A stretch of DNA of 64,000 bases from UBA7803 sp040219135 (lineage in GTDB: Bacteria; Pseudomonadota; Gammaproteobacteria; Pseudomonadales; Azotimanducaceae), in contig JAVJTA010000013.1 of the NCBI GenBank assembly GCA_040219135.1, forward strand, positions 1 through 64,000, in the 5' to 3' direction. Shown here piece after piece: positions 18,234 to 26,888 of the stretch. The stretch's first letter is position 1; each line of letters starts with the position of its first letter. A program made the position numbers and the translations under genes. Below the pieces are notes generated by a model, which did not search any database, had not been told where the DNA came from, and saw only the letters and a program-made list of their open reading frames with translations.

Positions 18234-19991
18234 GTGACCCAGGACATCCGCATCCCCGATATCGGTGACGCCGACGACGTAGAGGTGGTGGAGATCCTTG
18301 CCGCCGCCGGGGATCAGGTTGGCGAGGACGATCCCATCATCGTCATCGAGTCGGACAAGGCGTCCATGGAAGTCCCGGCGGGGCTTGCCGGCGTGATCGA
18401 GAGCGTCACCGTCGCGGTCGGCGACAAGGTCACCGAAGGTCAGGTCATCGCGCGGCTCGCGGATGGATCCGACGCTTCGGCCGGCGCGGCCTCGAAGCAG
18501 GACCAGGACGACGATGAGCCGGAACGTGAGGATCCGGGTCAGGACAAGGGAGAGCGGGCGGACGAGGTGGACGAAGGCGACCAGAAGCAGTCTGCGCCCT
18601 CCGACGAGCGCGCGGATGCGCCCTCCGCCGGCGCAGGTTCGCGCACCGTCGAGGTGAAGGTTCCCGACATCGGTGATGCCGAAGGCGTTGAAGTGATCGA
18701 GGTGGCGGTAAAGGCCGGCGATCGGGTGGACGTCGACGACGTGCTGGTGGTGGTGGAATCCGACAAGGCCTCCATGGAAATCCCGTCGTCCCATGCGGGG
18801 ACCGTTCGCGAGGTCCACGTCAGCACCGGCTCCGAAGTGGAAGAAGGCACCCTGCTGGTGACCCTGGAGACGGCGGCGGACGAAGCCGGCGCGACGAAAT
18901 CCGCCGCTCCCGCTCCCGCTCCTGCTGCCGCGGAGTCGGAGAAGCCGCGGTCGGCGGCGGCGCCCGCGGGGCGCAAGGCGCCCGACGAATCGTCGGGCAA
19001 ATCCGGCCGGGAGACCGACAGGGTCGTGCAGGCGTCGACCGGTGAACCCGGGCGAACCCCGGAGCAGGCCCGGGGTTCCGGCACCGATGTCTACGCGGGC
19101 CCGGCGGTGCGGCGCCTGGCCCGGGAACTGGGCGTCGATCTCAGCTCGGTCGAGGGCACCGGCAACCGCGGCCGCATCGTCAAGGACGACGTCAAGGCGC
19201 ACGTGAAATCCCGCCTGTCAGGGTCTGGCGCAGCCGCCGGGTCTGGCGCGGCCGTCGGGCTGCCGGCCATGCCGGAGGTCGATTTCAGCCGTTTCGGCGA
19301 GATCGAAGAGCAGCCGCTGTCGCGGATTCGCGCGCGCGGCGCGGAGAATCTCCACCGTGCCTGGCTGAACATTCCTCACGTCACCAATCACGATGAGGTG
19401 GACATTACCGATCTCGAGGATTTCCGCGCGAGCCTGAAGGCCGAGGGCGAGCGGCGCGGGGTCCGGGTTACGCCGGTCGCCTTCATCATCAAGGCCTGCT
19501 GCCACGCGCTGCAGGAGTTTCCGACCGTCAACGCATCCCTCGATCCGGCCGCGAAAACGTTCATCCTCAAGCGCTACTACAACATCGGCATGGCGGTGGA
19601 CACGCCCGACGGGCTGGTGGTTCCGGTGATCAAAGACGCCGAACGCAAAGGCATCTGGGCCCTGTCCGAGGAGATCGCCGAACTCGCGGAGAAAGCGCGC
19701 AACAAGAAGCTCGGGGTCGGCGACCTGCAGGGCGGCAGCTTCAGCGTCTCGAGTCTCGGCGCCATCGGCGGGACCGGATTCACCCCGATCATCAATGCGC
19801 CGGAGCTGGCAATTCTCGGCGTCGGGCGTCTCACCACGCGGCCGGTCTGGCTGGACGGCGCCGTGGTACCGCGCAAGATGTTGCCGCTGTCGCTGTCCTA
19901 CGACCACCGCGCCATCAACGGGGCGGAAGCCGGCCGCTTTCTGGCGCGGCTCGGGGAGCTGCTCAGCGACGTCCGTCGGCTAGCCCTGTGA
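18234..19991 (+). CDS. aceF: AceF, pyruvate dehydrogenase E2 (dihydrolipoyl acetyltransferase)
   Basis: The 585-residue E2 core has two lipoyl domains (lipoyl-lysines about K42 and K178, each in DKASME), a flexible Ala/Pro-rich linker, an E3-binding domain (VYAGPAVRRLARELGVDL) and the catalytic domain. The active-site motif reads DHRAINGA: H558 is present but the aspartate of the usual HxxxDG is asparagine (N562), a variant I recall from Pseudomonas/Azotobacter-type E2. The start is GTG, eight bases after aceE. Its 3' end overlaps the opposing adenosyltransferase gene by 12 bases, inside a palindromic repeat. Confidence 0.96.
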   Translation: MTQDIRIPDIGDADDVEVVEILAAAGDQVGEDDPIIVIESDKASMEVPAGLAGVIESVTVAVGDKVTEGQVIARLADGSDASAGAASKQDQDDDEPEREDPGQDKGERADEVDEGDQKQSAPSDERADAPSAGAGSRTVEVKVPDIGDAEGVEVIEVAVKAGDRVDVDDVLVVVESDKASMEIPSSHAGTVREVHVSTGSEVEEGTLLVTLETAADEAGATKSAAPAPAPAAAESEKPRSAAAPAGRKAPDESSGKSGRETDRVVQASTGEPGRTPEQARGSGTDVYAGPAVRRLARELGVDLSSVEGTGNRGRIVKDDVKAHVKSRLSGSGAAAGSGAAVGLPAMPEVDFSRFGEIEEQPLSRIRARGAENLHRAWLNIPHVTNHDEVDITDLEDFRASLKAEGERRGVRVTPVAFIIKACCHALQEFPTVNASLDPAAKTFILKRYYNIGMAVDTPDGLVVPVIKDAERKGIWALSEEIAELAEKARNKKLGVGDLQGGSFSVSSLGAIGGTGFTPIINAPELAILGVGRLTTRPVWLDGAVVPRKMLPLSLSYDHRAINGAEAGRFLARLGELLSDVRRLAL

Positions 19992-20555
19992 GCCCCCAGG
20001 CTCACCTTGTGAGCCCCGCGGCTCACCTTGTGAGCCCCGCCACTGCGCCTCGGCCTGGCCGGCATTGCAGCTGCGGGCGATCACGAAGAACAGATCGCTC
20101 AGCCGGTTGAGGTACTGGGCGCACGGCGCCACGGCCTCGTCACCGAGCGCCCACAGCGCACGTTCGGCACGCCGGCAGACCGAGCGGCAGACATGGGCGG
20201 CAGCCGCCGCCCGGGTGCCGCCGGGCAGCACGAACTCGGTGAGCGGCGGCAACGTGGCGTTGAGGTTCTCGACCTCGCCTTCCAGCCGGTCCAGCGCCGG
20301 CGGCGGCGTCTGTCCCGACGTCGCCAGACTGGCGCCCAGATCGAACAGTTCCTGCTGCACCTGCCGACACAGCGCGAACAGGGTGCCATCGGCCTGCAGT
20401 TCGGTGACGAGCACGCCGATGTGGCAATTCAGTTCGTCGACGTCGCCCATGGCGCCGAAGCGGGGGTCGGTTTTCGGCCTGCGGCTGCCATCCGCGAGGC
20501 TGGTCTCACCGGTGTCTCCGGTGCGGGTCGTGACCCGGGTGATGCGATGCTTCAT
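19980..20555 (-). CDS. PduO-type cob(I)alamin adenosyltransferase
   Basis: Transfers the adenosyl group of ATP to cob(I)alamin to make coenzyme B12. The 191 residues contain the PduO signatures TRTGDTGETSLADGSR, GDVDELNCHIGV and, near the end, LNRLSDLFFVIAR. The ATG overlaps the TGA of the upstream response regulator (ATGA). After the conserved end (CNAGQAEAQWR) there is an extra tail of three GSQG units, two separated by EPR/EPG, encoded by a 21-base tandem repeat. The gene converges on aceF. Confidence 0.92.
   Translation of the reverse strand: MKHRITRVTTRTGDTGETSLADGSRRPKTDPRFGAMGDVDELNCHIGVLVTELQADGTLFALCRQVQQELFDLGASLATSGQTPPPALDRLEGEVENLNATLPPLTEFVLPGGTRAAAAAHVCRSVCRRAERALWALGDEAVAPCAQYLNRLSDLFFVIARSCNAGQAEAQWRGSQGEPRGSQGEPGGSQG
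19988..20040. repeat. 21-bp palindromic tandem repeat
   Basis: Two and a half units with period 21. Unit 1 is GTGAGCC-CCCA-GGCTCAC (19988-20005), unit 2 is GTGAGCC-CCGC-GGCTCAC (20009-20026), and a half unit begins at 20030. Each unit can form a seven-base-pair hairpin. The array covers the aceF stop and encodes the C-terminal tail of the opposing gene. Confidence 0.9.
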
Positions 20556-21538
20556 ACGGCCTTGGAAGTGCTCGGCTGGCTGGAATCGTAGGTATGCACC
20601 GTGATCAGGCCGGTGTCGAAGGACCGGGTGAGGCCGATGTAGGCCTGCTGCATGAACTGCTTTGCCTGGGGAAAGCCGGTGCTGACGTCCGCCGCGCAGA
20701 TCGACACCCCGACCACGACCGGAATGAAGCCTTCGCTGGTCTTGAAGGAATGCATGTAGAGGTTGTCGAAGATGCGGCGGAAGCTGTTCGACGTGCACAC
20801 CGCGATGTCCGGCTGCAGGGTGATCACGGCGAACATGCTCGCTTCCGGGCGGGTCACCAGATCCAGCGGCCGGCACAGCTGACGCAGCTTGGCGCCGATG
20901 CCGGACATCAGTTCGTCCACCACCGAGGCGTCGAACTGCTCGCGGATCACCTTAAGATTGCTGATGCCCACCAGCAGCAGGCAGGCGGCGCCGCCGCGGG
21001 TTTCCGCCTGGCGGGTGGCGTCGGCCAGGCGCTCCAGGGTGAACTTCAGATTGCCCAGGCCGGTGACCGGATCCACCAGATCCGTGGTCTGAAGTTCCTT
21101 GAGCTTCTTGCGCAGCAGACGGTTGGCGCGCAGCAGCTCGTTCTGCCGCGACGCCATGCGCCGGGCGGCCACGACCCGCGGCAGGAGCTGGGTTCGCAGG
21201 TTGGCCTTGTTGAGGAAATCATCGACGCCGACGTCGAAGGCCCGATCCATGGCTTCGAGATCGTCCCGTGCGGTGAGCAGCATCACGTAGGTGAAATGCT
21301 GGGCGGTGTCGTCGAGCTTCTTGACCCGGCGGGTGAGTTCCAGGCCGTCGATGGAGGGCATCATCCAGTCGGCAATGAGAATCTGAGCGGGACGTTTTTC
21401 CAGGGAGCGCAGCGCCTGAAGGGGATTGTTGGTGAAGCGGACATTCTGGAATCCGCTGCCGCGCAGCGCCTTGGCGATGATGGCGCTCGAGAATTTGGCG
21501 TCGTCCACCACGAGGATTGGAATGTCTTCGTGCGCCAT
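20552..21538 (-). CDS. Response regulator with degenerate GGDEF domain
   Basis: A 328-residue protein. An N-terminal receiver domain (ILVVDDAK, phospho-acceptor Asp in ILIADWMMPS, conserved Lys in FLNKANL) is followed by a coiled segment and a GGDEF-family fold that keeps DPVTGLGN but reads RPEASMF where GGDEF should be. It should therefore lack diguanylate cyclase activity and may act as a sensor or scaffold. The start is ATG 21538. It is coupled by a four-base overlap to the adenosyltransferase gene, an unexpected partner. Confidence 0.85.
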   Translation of the reverse strand: MAHEDIPILVVDDAKFSSAIIAKALRGSGFQNVRFTNNPLQALRSLEKRPAQILIADWMMPSIDGLELTRRVKKLDDTAQHFTYVMLLTARDDLEAMDRAFDVGVDDFLNKANLRTQLLPRVVAARRMASRQNELLRANRLLRKKLKELQTTDLVDPVTGLGNLKFTLERLADATRQAETRGGAACLLLVGISNLKVIREQFDASVVDELMSGIGAKLRQLCRPLDLVTRPEASMFAVITLQPDIAVCTSNSFRRIFDNLYMHSFKTSEGFIPVVVGVSICAADVSTGFPQAKQFMQQAYIGLTRSFDTGLITVHTYDSSQPSTSKAV

Positions 21539-21668
21539 GTACCTTTGTCGGTATCTCGCCCTGGGGAAGCCCGAGTCTAGCACGGCCCCCGGGGGGATGA
21601 ATCTGACCCGTGACACGCTTTTTCTCCGCGGCACCTGGGCTGCCGGCGGAGACCGGAGACACCAGATC

Positions 21669-22151
21669 ATGCCGTCATTCGACGTGGTTTCCGAGGTGGA
21701 CATGCAGGAGGTTCGCAACGCCGTGGACCAGGCCAGCCGGGAGCTGTCCACCCGCTTCGACTTCAAAGGGGTAGACGCCGGGTTCGAGCTGGCCGACGAC
21801 GGGATCCAGCTGGTCGCCCAGGAGGAGTTCCAGCTCGAGCAGATGCTGGCCATCCTGAAAGACAAGCTGATCCGCCGCGAGGTGGACGCCCGGGCGCTGG
21901 ATCCGGGCAAGATCGAGGCGTCAGGCAAGCAGAAGCGTCAGGCGTTCGGATTGAAACAGGGGATCGGCCGGGACGATGCGAAGAAGATCACCAAACTCAT
22001 CAAGGATGCCAAGCTGAAGGTTCAGTCCCAGGTACAGGGAGAGCAGGTTCGCGTTACCGGCAAGAAGCGCGACGACCTGCAGCAGGTGATCGCGCTGCTG
22101 AAGAAGGCGGAACTCGACGCCCCCCTGGACTTCAAGAACTTCCGGGATTGA
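21669..22151 (+). CDS. yajQ: YajQ family nucleotide-binding protein
   Basis: 160 residues beginning MPSFDVVSEVDMQEVRNAVDQA and ending PLDFKNFRD, the typical YajQ length and ends. The family has two RRM-like folds; Xanthomonas members bind cyclic-di-GMP and act as transcription co-regulators. The start at 21669 is set by the conserved N-terminus. It converges on ampG with one base between stops. Confidence 0.95.
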   Translation: MPSFDVVSEVDMQEVRNAVDQASRELSTRFDFKGVDAGFELADDGIQLVAQEEFQLEQMLAILKDKLIRREVDARALDPGKIEASGKQKRQAFGLKQGIGRDDAKKITKLIKDAKLKVQSQVQGEQVRVTGKKRDDLQQVIALLKKAELDAPLDFKNFRD

Positions 22152-22152
22152 A

Positions 22153-23619
22153 TCAGCCCCGCGCCGGGCGTTGCGGGCGCGGAACCCGGGAATCCTCCCG
22201 TCCGTCTTCCCGTCCATCGACCGGCGCCCTGCGCATCAGGTACAGCACCAGCAGCATGGCCGGCAGCCCGATCAGGCAGGAATAGACGAAGAACCACGGA
22301 TAGCCGATGGCGTCCACCACCGCCCCCGCGGCGCCGCCGATCACCTTGCCCGGCAGCGTCATCAGAGAGCTGAACAGAGCGTACTGGGTGGCCGTGTAGG
22401 CGGTGTTGGTCAGTCCCGACAGGTAGGCGATGAACGCTGAGATGGCGAGACCGCCGGCCAGGTTGTCGGCGCTGATCGTCACCATCAGCATCCACAGTTC
22501 CGGGCCGAGCAGGGCGAGTGCGGCGAACAGCAGGTTGGTCAGCGCGGCCAGGATCGATCCGCCCAGCAGCACGCGCATCACGCCGTAGCGCGGCACCAGC
22601 ACGCCGCCGAGGACGCCGCCGACGATGGTCATGGCCACCCCGTAGATGCCGCTGACGTTGGCGATCTGTACCTTGCTGAAGCCGAGATCCAGATAGAACG
22701 GATTGGCCATCACGCCCATGGTGATGTCGGTGACCCGGTACAGACCGATGAAGGTCAGGATCACCAGGGCGAGTCGGCCGCTGCGGGCGAAGAAGTCGAC
22801 GAACGGGCACACCACCGCGCCGATCAGCCAGCCCAGGGACACGCGTAATCGCTGCGGCAGATGGGCGTTTCGGGTCATGAACTCCTGGACCCGCGTTTCC
22901 AGAAACACGGTATCGCGGGGCGTCGTGCTGGCGGGTTCGCGGCTGCCCAGCACCGCGACCATGCCCACCGCCATCAGCCCGGCCATGCACAGGTACACGC
23001 CGGTCCAGCTCAACACGGTCGCGATGAGCAGGGCGCCGGCACCGCCGGCCAGCAGCGCCAGGCGATAGCCGAACACGTAGGTGGCGGCCATGGCCGCCTG
23101 ACGCTCGGCGGGCGCCGCCTCGATGCGCCAGGCGTCGATGGCCACGTCCTGGGTGGCGGAACCGAACGCCACCAGCACCGCGAAAGCGGCCATGCGACCG
23201 AGGTCCACCGTGGGATCGGTGTAGGCCATGCCCGCGAGACCGCCGGCGATGGCGAACTGTGCGAGCAGGATCCAGCCGCGGCGCCGCCCGAGCAGCCGGT
23301 GCAGCAGGGGCAGCTCCAGTCGATCCACCACCGGCGACCACAGCACCTTGATCGAGTAGGTGATTCCGACCCAGCTGAACAGGCCGATGGCGGTGCGCGA
23401 AACGCCGGCTTCGGTAAGCCACGCGGACAGGGTCGAGAACACCAGCAGGAACGGCAGCCCGGCGGAGAATCCGAGGCACAGCATGGCGACGATGCGCGGG
23501 TGGGCGTAGACCAGCCAGGCGTCGCGCCAGCTCACTGGCCCGTCCGCGGGCGCTGTCTCGGCGGGCCGCGCCCCGGCCGGCTGCACCTCGACCGGCGGTG
23601 CCCCGTCGCCGCGACTCAA
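22153..23619 (-). CDS. ampG: AmpG family muropeptide permease
   Basis: A 488-residue major facilitator protein with about 12-14 hydrophobic segments and the AmpG signatures GFSAGLPFLLVFSTLSAWL and SIKVLWSPVVDR. AmpG imports GlcNAc-anhydro-muropeptides across the inner membrane for AmpD to process. It overlaps the alkyltransferase-like gene upstream by four bases. Together with ampD it indicates a wall recycling route. Confidence 0.93.
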   Translation of the reverse strand: MSRGDGAPPVEVQPAGARPAETAPADGPVSWRDAWLVYAHPRIVAMLCLGFSAGLPFLLVFSTLSAWLTEAGVSRTAIGLFSWVGITYSIKVLWSPVVDRLELPLLHRLLGRRRGWILLAQFAIAGGLAGMAYTDPTVDLGRMAAFAVLVAFGSATQDVAIDAWRIEAAPAERQAAMAATYVFGYRLALLAGGAGALLIATVLSWTGVYLCMAGLMAVGMVAVLGSREPASTTPRDTVFLETRVQEFMTRNAHLPQRLRVSLGWLIGAVVCPFVDFFARSGRLALVILTFIGLYRVTDITMGVMANPFYLDLGFSKVQIANVSGIYGVAMTIVGGVLGGVLVPRYGVMRVLLGGSILAALTNLLFAALALLGPELWMLMVTISADNLAGGLAISAFIAYLSGLTNTAYTATQYALFSSLMTLPGKVIGGAAGAVVDAIGYPWFFVYSCLIGLPAMLLVLYLMRRAPVDGREDGREDSRVPRPQRPARG

Positions 23620-24071
23620 GCGCTTTCCCAGCGGAAATCGCTCGCGATGCGCGCGCCGACGAACTCGACACCCTCGCGCTCGAGGCGCTGGCGCTGCTCG
23701 GCCATGGCGCGGTCGTCGCCGCGCGTGGCAATGCGCAGGCCGGCGTTCACCACCCGGTGCCAGGGCAGACGGCTGCCCCGGGGCAGGTTGGCCAGCGTGC
23801 GCCCAACCAGCCGCGCATGCCGCGGCATGCCTGCCAGAGCGGCCACCTGGCCGTAGGTGGCGACGCGGCCGCGTGGGATCGCCGCAACCACCTGCCAGAT
23901 CCGCTCCTCCGGGAACAGCGGCTCGTCATGGGGGGTGGGGGCGGTTTGACTTGATCGGACGGAATCCGCAGATTGGGCGGTCCTCCGCAACCGGCCCGGT
24001 GTCCGACTGCCGATGGGATTCTGGCTTCTCGTCTTCTTCTTGACGCCCATCATTGAAATGTACCTGCTCAT
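23616..24071 (-). CDS. atl: Alkyltransferase-like protein (Atl/YbaZ type)
   Basis: The conserved part begins at ERIWQVVAAIPRGRVATYGQVAALAG. The active-site loop reads LPWHRVVN: the alkyl-accepting Cys of the PCHRV motif is Trp. That swap marks Atl proteins, which bind O6-alkylguanine and hand it to nucleotide excision repair. The start is uncertain. The frame opens at 24071 or 24053 (ATG), which puts its first 40-60 bases opposite fxsA and adds about 50 residues not found in typical Atl; a non-ATG start near 23940 is possible. Confidence 0.85.
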   Translation of the reverse strand: MSRYISMMGVKKKTRSQNPIGSRTPGRLRRTAQSADSVRSSQTAPTPHDEPLFPEERIWQVVAAIPRGRVATYGQVAALAGMPRHARLVGRTLANLPRGSRLPWHRVVNAGLRIATRGDDRAMAEQRQRLEREGVEFVGARIASDFRWESA

Positions 24072-24501
24072 TCGGGTGGGCGGCTACATCGGCGCCTGGC
24101 CGACCATCGCGCTGGTGATGGTTACCGCCGTCGTCGGCGTCGCGTTGCTGCGCCTGCAGGGCCTGGCCACGCTGACCCGGGGCCTCGGACGGCTCGACAG
24201 CGGCGAACTGCCGGCCCGGGAGATGGCCGAAGGCATTCTGCTGGCGGTGGCCGGCGCGTTCCTGATCACACCGGGCTTCGTCACCGATGCCGGCGGCTTT
24301 CTGCTGCTGGTGCCGGCGTTGCGGCGCGCCGCCGCCGAACGGCTGCTGGCCCGGGTAGTGGTCGCGGGAACCGGGCCACCGGGCCCGGGCGGCCCGGAAA
24401 GCGGCGTCACCATCATCGAAGGGGAGTTCGAGTCCCGCAGCGTCGATGGGTCCACCGACCATCGAGGGGACGACGGTGAGCCGTCCCGGCGCCTGCCCTG
24501 A
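24013..24501 (+). CDS. fxsA: FxsA family membrane protein
   Basis: 162 residues with several hydrophobic segments (LLVFFLTPIIEMYLLIRVG, TIALVMVTAVVGVALLR, GILLAVAGAFLITPGFVTDAGGFLL) and the conserved GFVTDAxG. FxsA (suppressor of F exclusion of phage T7) is an inner-membrane protein usually found upstream of groES, as here. Its cellular role is not settled. The start overlaps the beginning of the divergent alkyltransferase-like frame. Confidence 0.92.
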   Translation: MGFWLLVFFLTPIIEMYLLIRVGGYIGAWPTIALVMVTAVVGVALLRLQGLATLTRGLGRLDSGELPAREMAEGILLAVAGAFLITPGFVTDAGGFLLLVPALRRAAAERLLARVVVAGTGPPGPGGPESGVTIIEGEFESRSVDGSTDHRGDDGEPSRRLP

Positions 24502-24646
24502 ATTCCGGCTCGTTTCGACAAAATTCCGCTTCGGCCCCTTGAATTGCAATCCGCCGACCCAATTGTGTGGGCACGATCGGGGACCGGCCCGCCCGCAAAG
24601 GGGCCCGCGCCCCGCGCCGATGGAGCCGCCGTCGGGCGCAGAAGCC

Positions 24647-24674
24647 TTGAATCTGTCGCGACCGCGACTATCAT
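24647..24674 (+). promoter_or_regulatory. Sigma-70 promoter of groES-groEL
   Basis: -35 TTGAAT (24647-24652), a 16-base spacer and -10 TATCAT (24669-24674). Transcription should begin near 24681, just ahead of the CIRCE operator. I see no clear sigma-32 heat-shock promoter. Confidence 0.7.
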
Positions 24675-24687
24675 AGCGGCCCTCGGA

Positions 24688-24714
24688 TTAGCACTCTCAG
24701 CCAGAGAGTGCTAA
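24688..24714. promoter_or_regulatory. CIRCE operator (HrcA binding site)
   Basis: TTAGCACTC-N9-GAGTGCTAA is a perfect CIRCE inverted repeat. It lies just downstream of the -10 element and about 50 bases before groES. HrcA bound here represses groESL; folding demand on GroEL releases it. hrcA itself is not in the window. Confidence 0.97.
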
Positions 24715-24766
24715 CGAACTGCCCTTCGGGGACCCTTCAGGGACTTAACTGGGAGATTACTAGGTA

Positions 24767-25057
24767 ATGAAGATTCGACCTCTACACGATCGTGTCGTCG
24801 TGCGCCGGTTGGAAGAAGAGACCAAGACCGCCGGTGGCATCGTGCTGCCCGACTCGGCTGCCGAAAAGCCCTCGCAGGGCGAAGTGCTGGCCGTCGGCCC
24901 GGGCAAAGTCCTTGACAGCGGCGACGTCCGCGCGTTGGACGTCAAAGTCGGTGACAAGGTTCTGTTCGGCCAGTACGGCGGCAGCACAGTCAAGGTGGAC
25001 GGCGAAGAACTGCTCATTCTCGGCGAGAGTGAGATCTTCGGCGTGCTGGAAGGCTAA
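24767..25057 (+). CDS. groES: GroES co-chaperonin
   Basis: 96 residues, full length, with the mobile loop segment KTAGGIVLPDSAAEKPSQGEV and GDKVLFGQYGG. It forms the heptameric lid of the GroEL chamber. It is first in the operon, 29 bases before groEL, under the CIRCE-controlled promoter. Confidence 0.98.
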   Translation: MKIRPLHDRVVVRRLEEETKTAGGIVLPDSAAEKPSQGEVLAVGPGKVLDSGDVRALDVKVGDKVLFGQYGGSTVKVDGEELLILGESEIFGVLEG

Positions 25058-25086
25058 ACAGAGCAAGACCAAAGAGGAAAAGATAC

Positions 25087-26724
25087 ATGAGCGCAAAAGA
25101 CGTACGTTTTGGAGATGATGCGCGCAGCCGCATGCTCGACGGCGTGAACACGCTGGCCAATGCGGTGAAGGTGACTCTCGGCCCGAAAGGCCGCAACGTG
25201 GTTCTGGACAAATCCTTCGGCGCCCCCACCGTCACCAAGGACGGCGTGTCCGTGGCCAAGGAAATCGAGCTCGAAGACAAGTTCGAAAACATGGGCGCGC
25301 AGATGGTGAAGGAAGTCGCCAGTCAGACTTCCGACGAAGCCGGCGATGGCACAACCACCGCTACCGTGCTGGCCCAGTCCATTCTCACCGAGGGCCTCAA
25401 GTCCGTGGCCGCCGGCATGAACCCGATGGATCTGAAGCGCGGCATCGACAAGGCCGTGATTGCCGCCGTGGCGGAACTCGAAAAGATGGCCACGCCCTGC
25501 GAGGACAACAAGTCCATCGCTCAGGTGGGCACCATTTCCGCCAACAGCGACGAGTCGGTGGGCCAGATCATCGCCGAGGCGATGGAGAAGGTCGGCAAGG
25601 AAGGCGTGATCACCGTCGAGGAAGGCCAGGGCCTGGAGAATGATCTCGAGGTCGTGGAAGGCATGCAGTTCGACCGCGGCTATCTGTCTCCGTACTTCAT
25701 CAACAATCAGGAGTCCATGGCGGCCGAGCTCGAAGAGCCGTACATCCTGCTGGTGGACAAGAAGATCTCCAACATCCGCGAGATGCTGCCGATCCTCGAG
25801 TCTGTGGCGAAAGCCGGCCGACCGCTGATGGTCATCGCCGAGGACATTGAAGGCGAGGCCCTCGCTACCCTGGTCGTGAACAACATGCGCGGCATCGTCA
25901 AGGTCTCCGCCGCCAAGGCGCCGGGATTCGGCGACCGGCGCAAGGCCATGCTGCAGGACATCGCGATCCTGACCGGTGGCACGGTGATCTCCGAGGAAGT
26001 GGGTCTGACTCTGGAAGGCGCGAGCCTCGACGACCTGGGGACCGCCAAGCGCGTGGCCTCCACCAAGGAGAACACCACCATCGTCGATGGCAGCGGGCAG
26101 AAGGCCGACATCGAGGGCCGGATCAAGCAGATCCGCCAGGAGATCGACGACACCTCGTCCGACTACGACCGCGAGAAGCTCCAGGAGCGTCTTGCGAAGC
26201 TGGCCGGCGGCGTCGCCGTGATCAAGGTGGGTGCATCCACCGAGATCGAGATGAAAGAGAAGAAGGCCCGCGTCGAAGATGCGCTGCACTCCACCCGCGC
26301 CGCCGTCGAGGAAGGCGTGGTGCCCGGAGGCGGTGTGGCCCTGGTCCGCGCGCTCAAGGCCATCGAGGGTCTGAAGGGCGACAACGAAGACCAGAACGTG
26401 GGTATCGCCATTGCCCTGCGCGCCATGTCCTCCCCGCTGCGCCAGATCGCCGCCAACGCCGGTGTCGAAGGTGCGGTGGTGCTCGACAAGGTCAACCAGA
26501 TGAAAGGCAATGACGGCTACAACGCACAGACCGGCGAGTACGGCGACATGATCAAGTGGGGTATTCTCGACCCCGCCAAGGTCACCCGTACCGCGCTGCA
26601 GGCGGCCGCGTCCGTCGCCGGACTCATGATCACCACCGAGGCGATGATCAGTGAGATCCCGGAAGAGAAGGGTGCCGGCGGTGGCGGTATGCCCGACATG
26701 GGCGGCATGGGCGGCATGATGTAA
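25087..26724 (+). CDS. groEL: GroEL chaperonin, 60 kDa
   Basis: 545 residues with ATP-binding DEAGDGTTTATVLA and TLGPKGRNVVLDKSFG and the flexible Gly/Met tail (GGGGMPDMGGMGGMM). It folds client proteins in the cytoplasm with GroES. Its last codons are followed within 30 bases by a strong terminator. Confidence 0.99.
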   Translation: MSAKDVRFGDDARSRMLDGVNTLANAVKVTLGPKGRNVVLDKSFGAPTVTKDGVSVAKEIELEDKFENMGAQMVKEVASQTSDEAGDGTTTATVLAQSILTEGLKSVAAGMNPMDLKRGIDKAVIAAVAELEKMATPCEDNKSIAQVGTISANSDESVGQIIAEAMEKVGKEGVITVEEGQGLENDLEVVEGMQFDRGYLSPYFINNQESMAAELEEPYILLVDKKISNIREMLPILESVAKAGRPLMVIAEDIEGEALATLVVNNMRGIVKVSAAKAPGFGDRRKAMLQDIAILTGGTVISEEVGLTLEGASLDDLGTAKRVASTKENTTIVDGSGQKADIEGRIKQIRQEIDDTSSDYDREKLQERLAKLAGGVAVIKVGASTEIEMKEKKARVEDALHSTRAAVEEGVVPGGGVALVRALKAIEGLKGDNEDQNVGIAIALRAMSSPLRQIAANAGVEGAVVLDKVNQMKGNDGYNAQTGEYGDMIKWGILDPAKVTRTALQAAASVAGLMITTEAMISEIPEEKGAGGGGMPDMGGMGGMM

Positions 26725-26750
26725 AGCTGTCTGGACGTCAGTCCTCGAAG

Positions 26751-26779
26751 AAAGCCCCGCCCCGGCGGGGCTTTTTTTT
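26751..26779 (+). terminator. Intrinsic terminator of groES-groEL
   Basis: AAGCCCCGCC-CCG-GCGGGGCTT hairpin followed by eight T. Confidence 0.95.
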
Positions 26780-26888
26780 GTCGTGGGCACGCCGGGCCGG
26801 GCGGCGTTCACCCATATGAATTCTGTCCAACGATTCGCTATAGTCGCGGCGCTAACAAGATCATAAGTTTCACGAGGGGAGAAACGTC

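Noticed and set aside
15542..18253. 903-codon open frame opposite aceE
   Set aside because: The same shadow effect; AceE on the plus strand explains the region completely.
20556..21668. Cobalamin riboswitch controlling the adenosyltransferase
   Set aside because: The gene overlaps the upstream regulator, leaving no leader, and no B12-box sequence is seen upstream of the regulator start.
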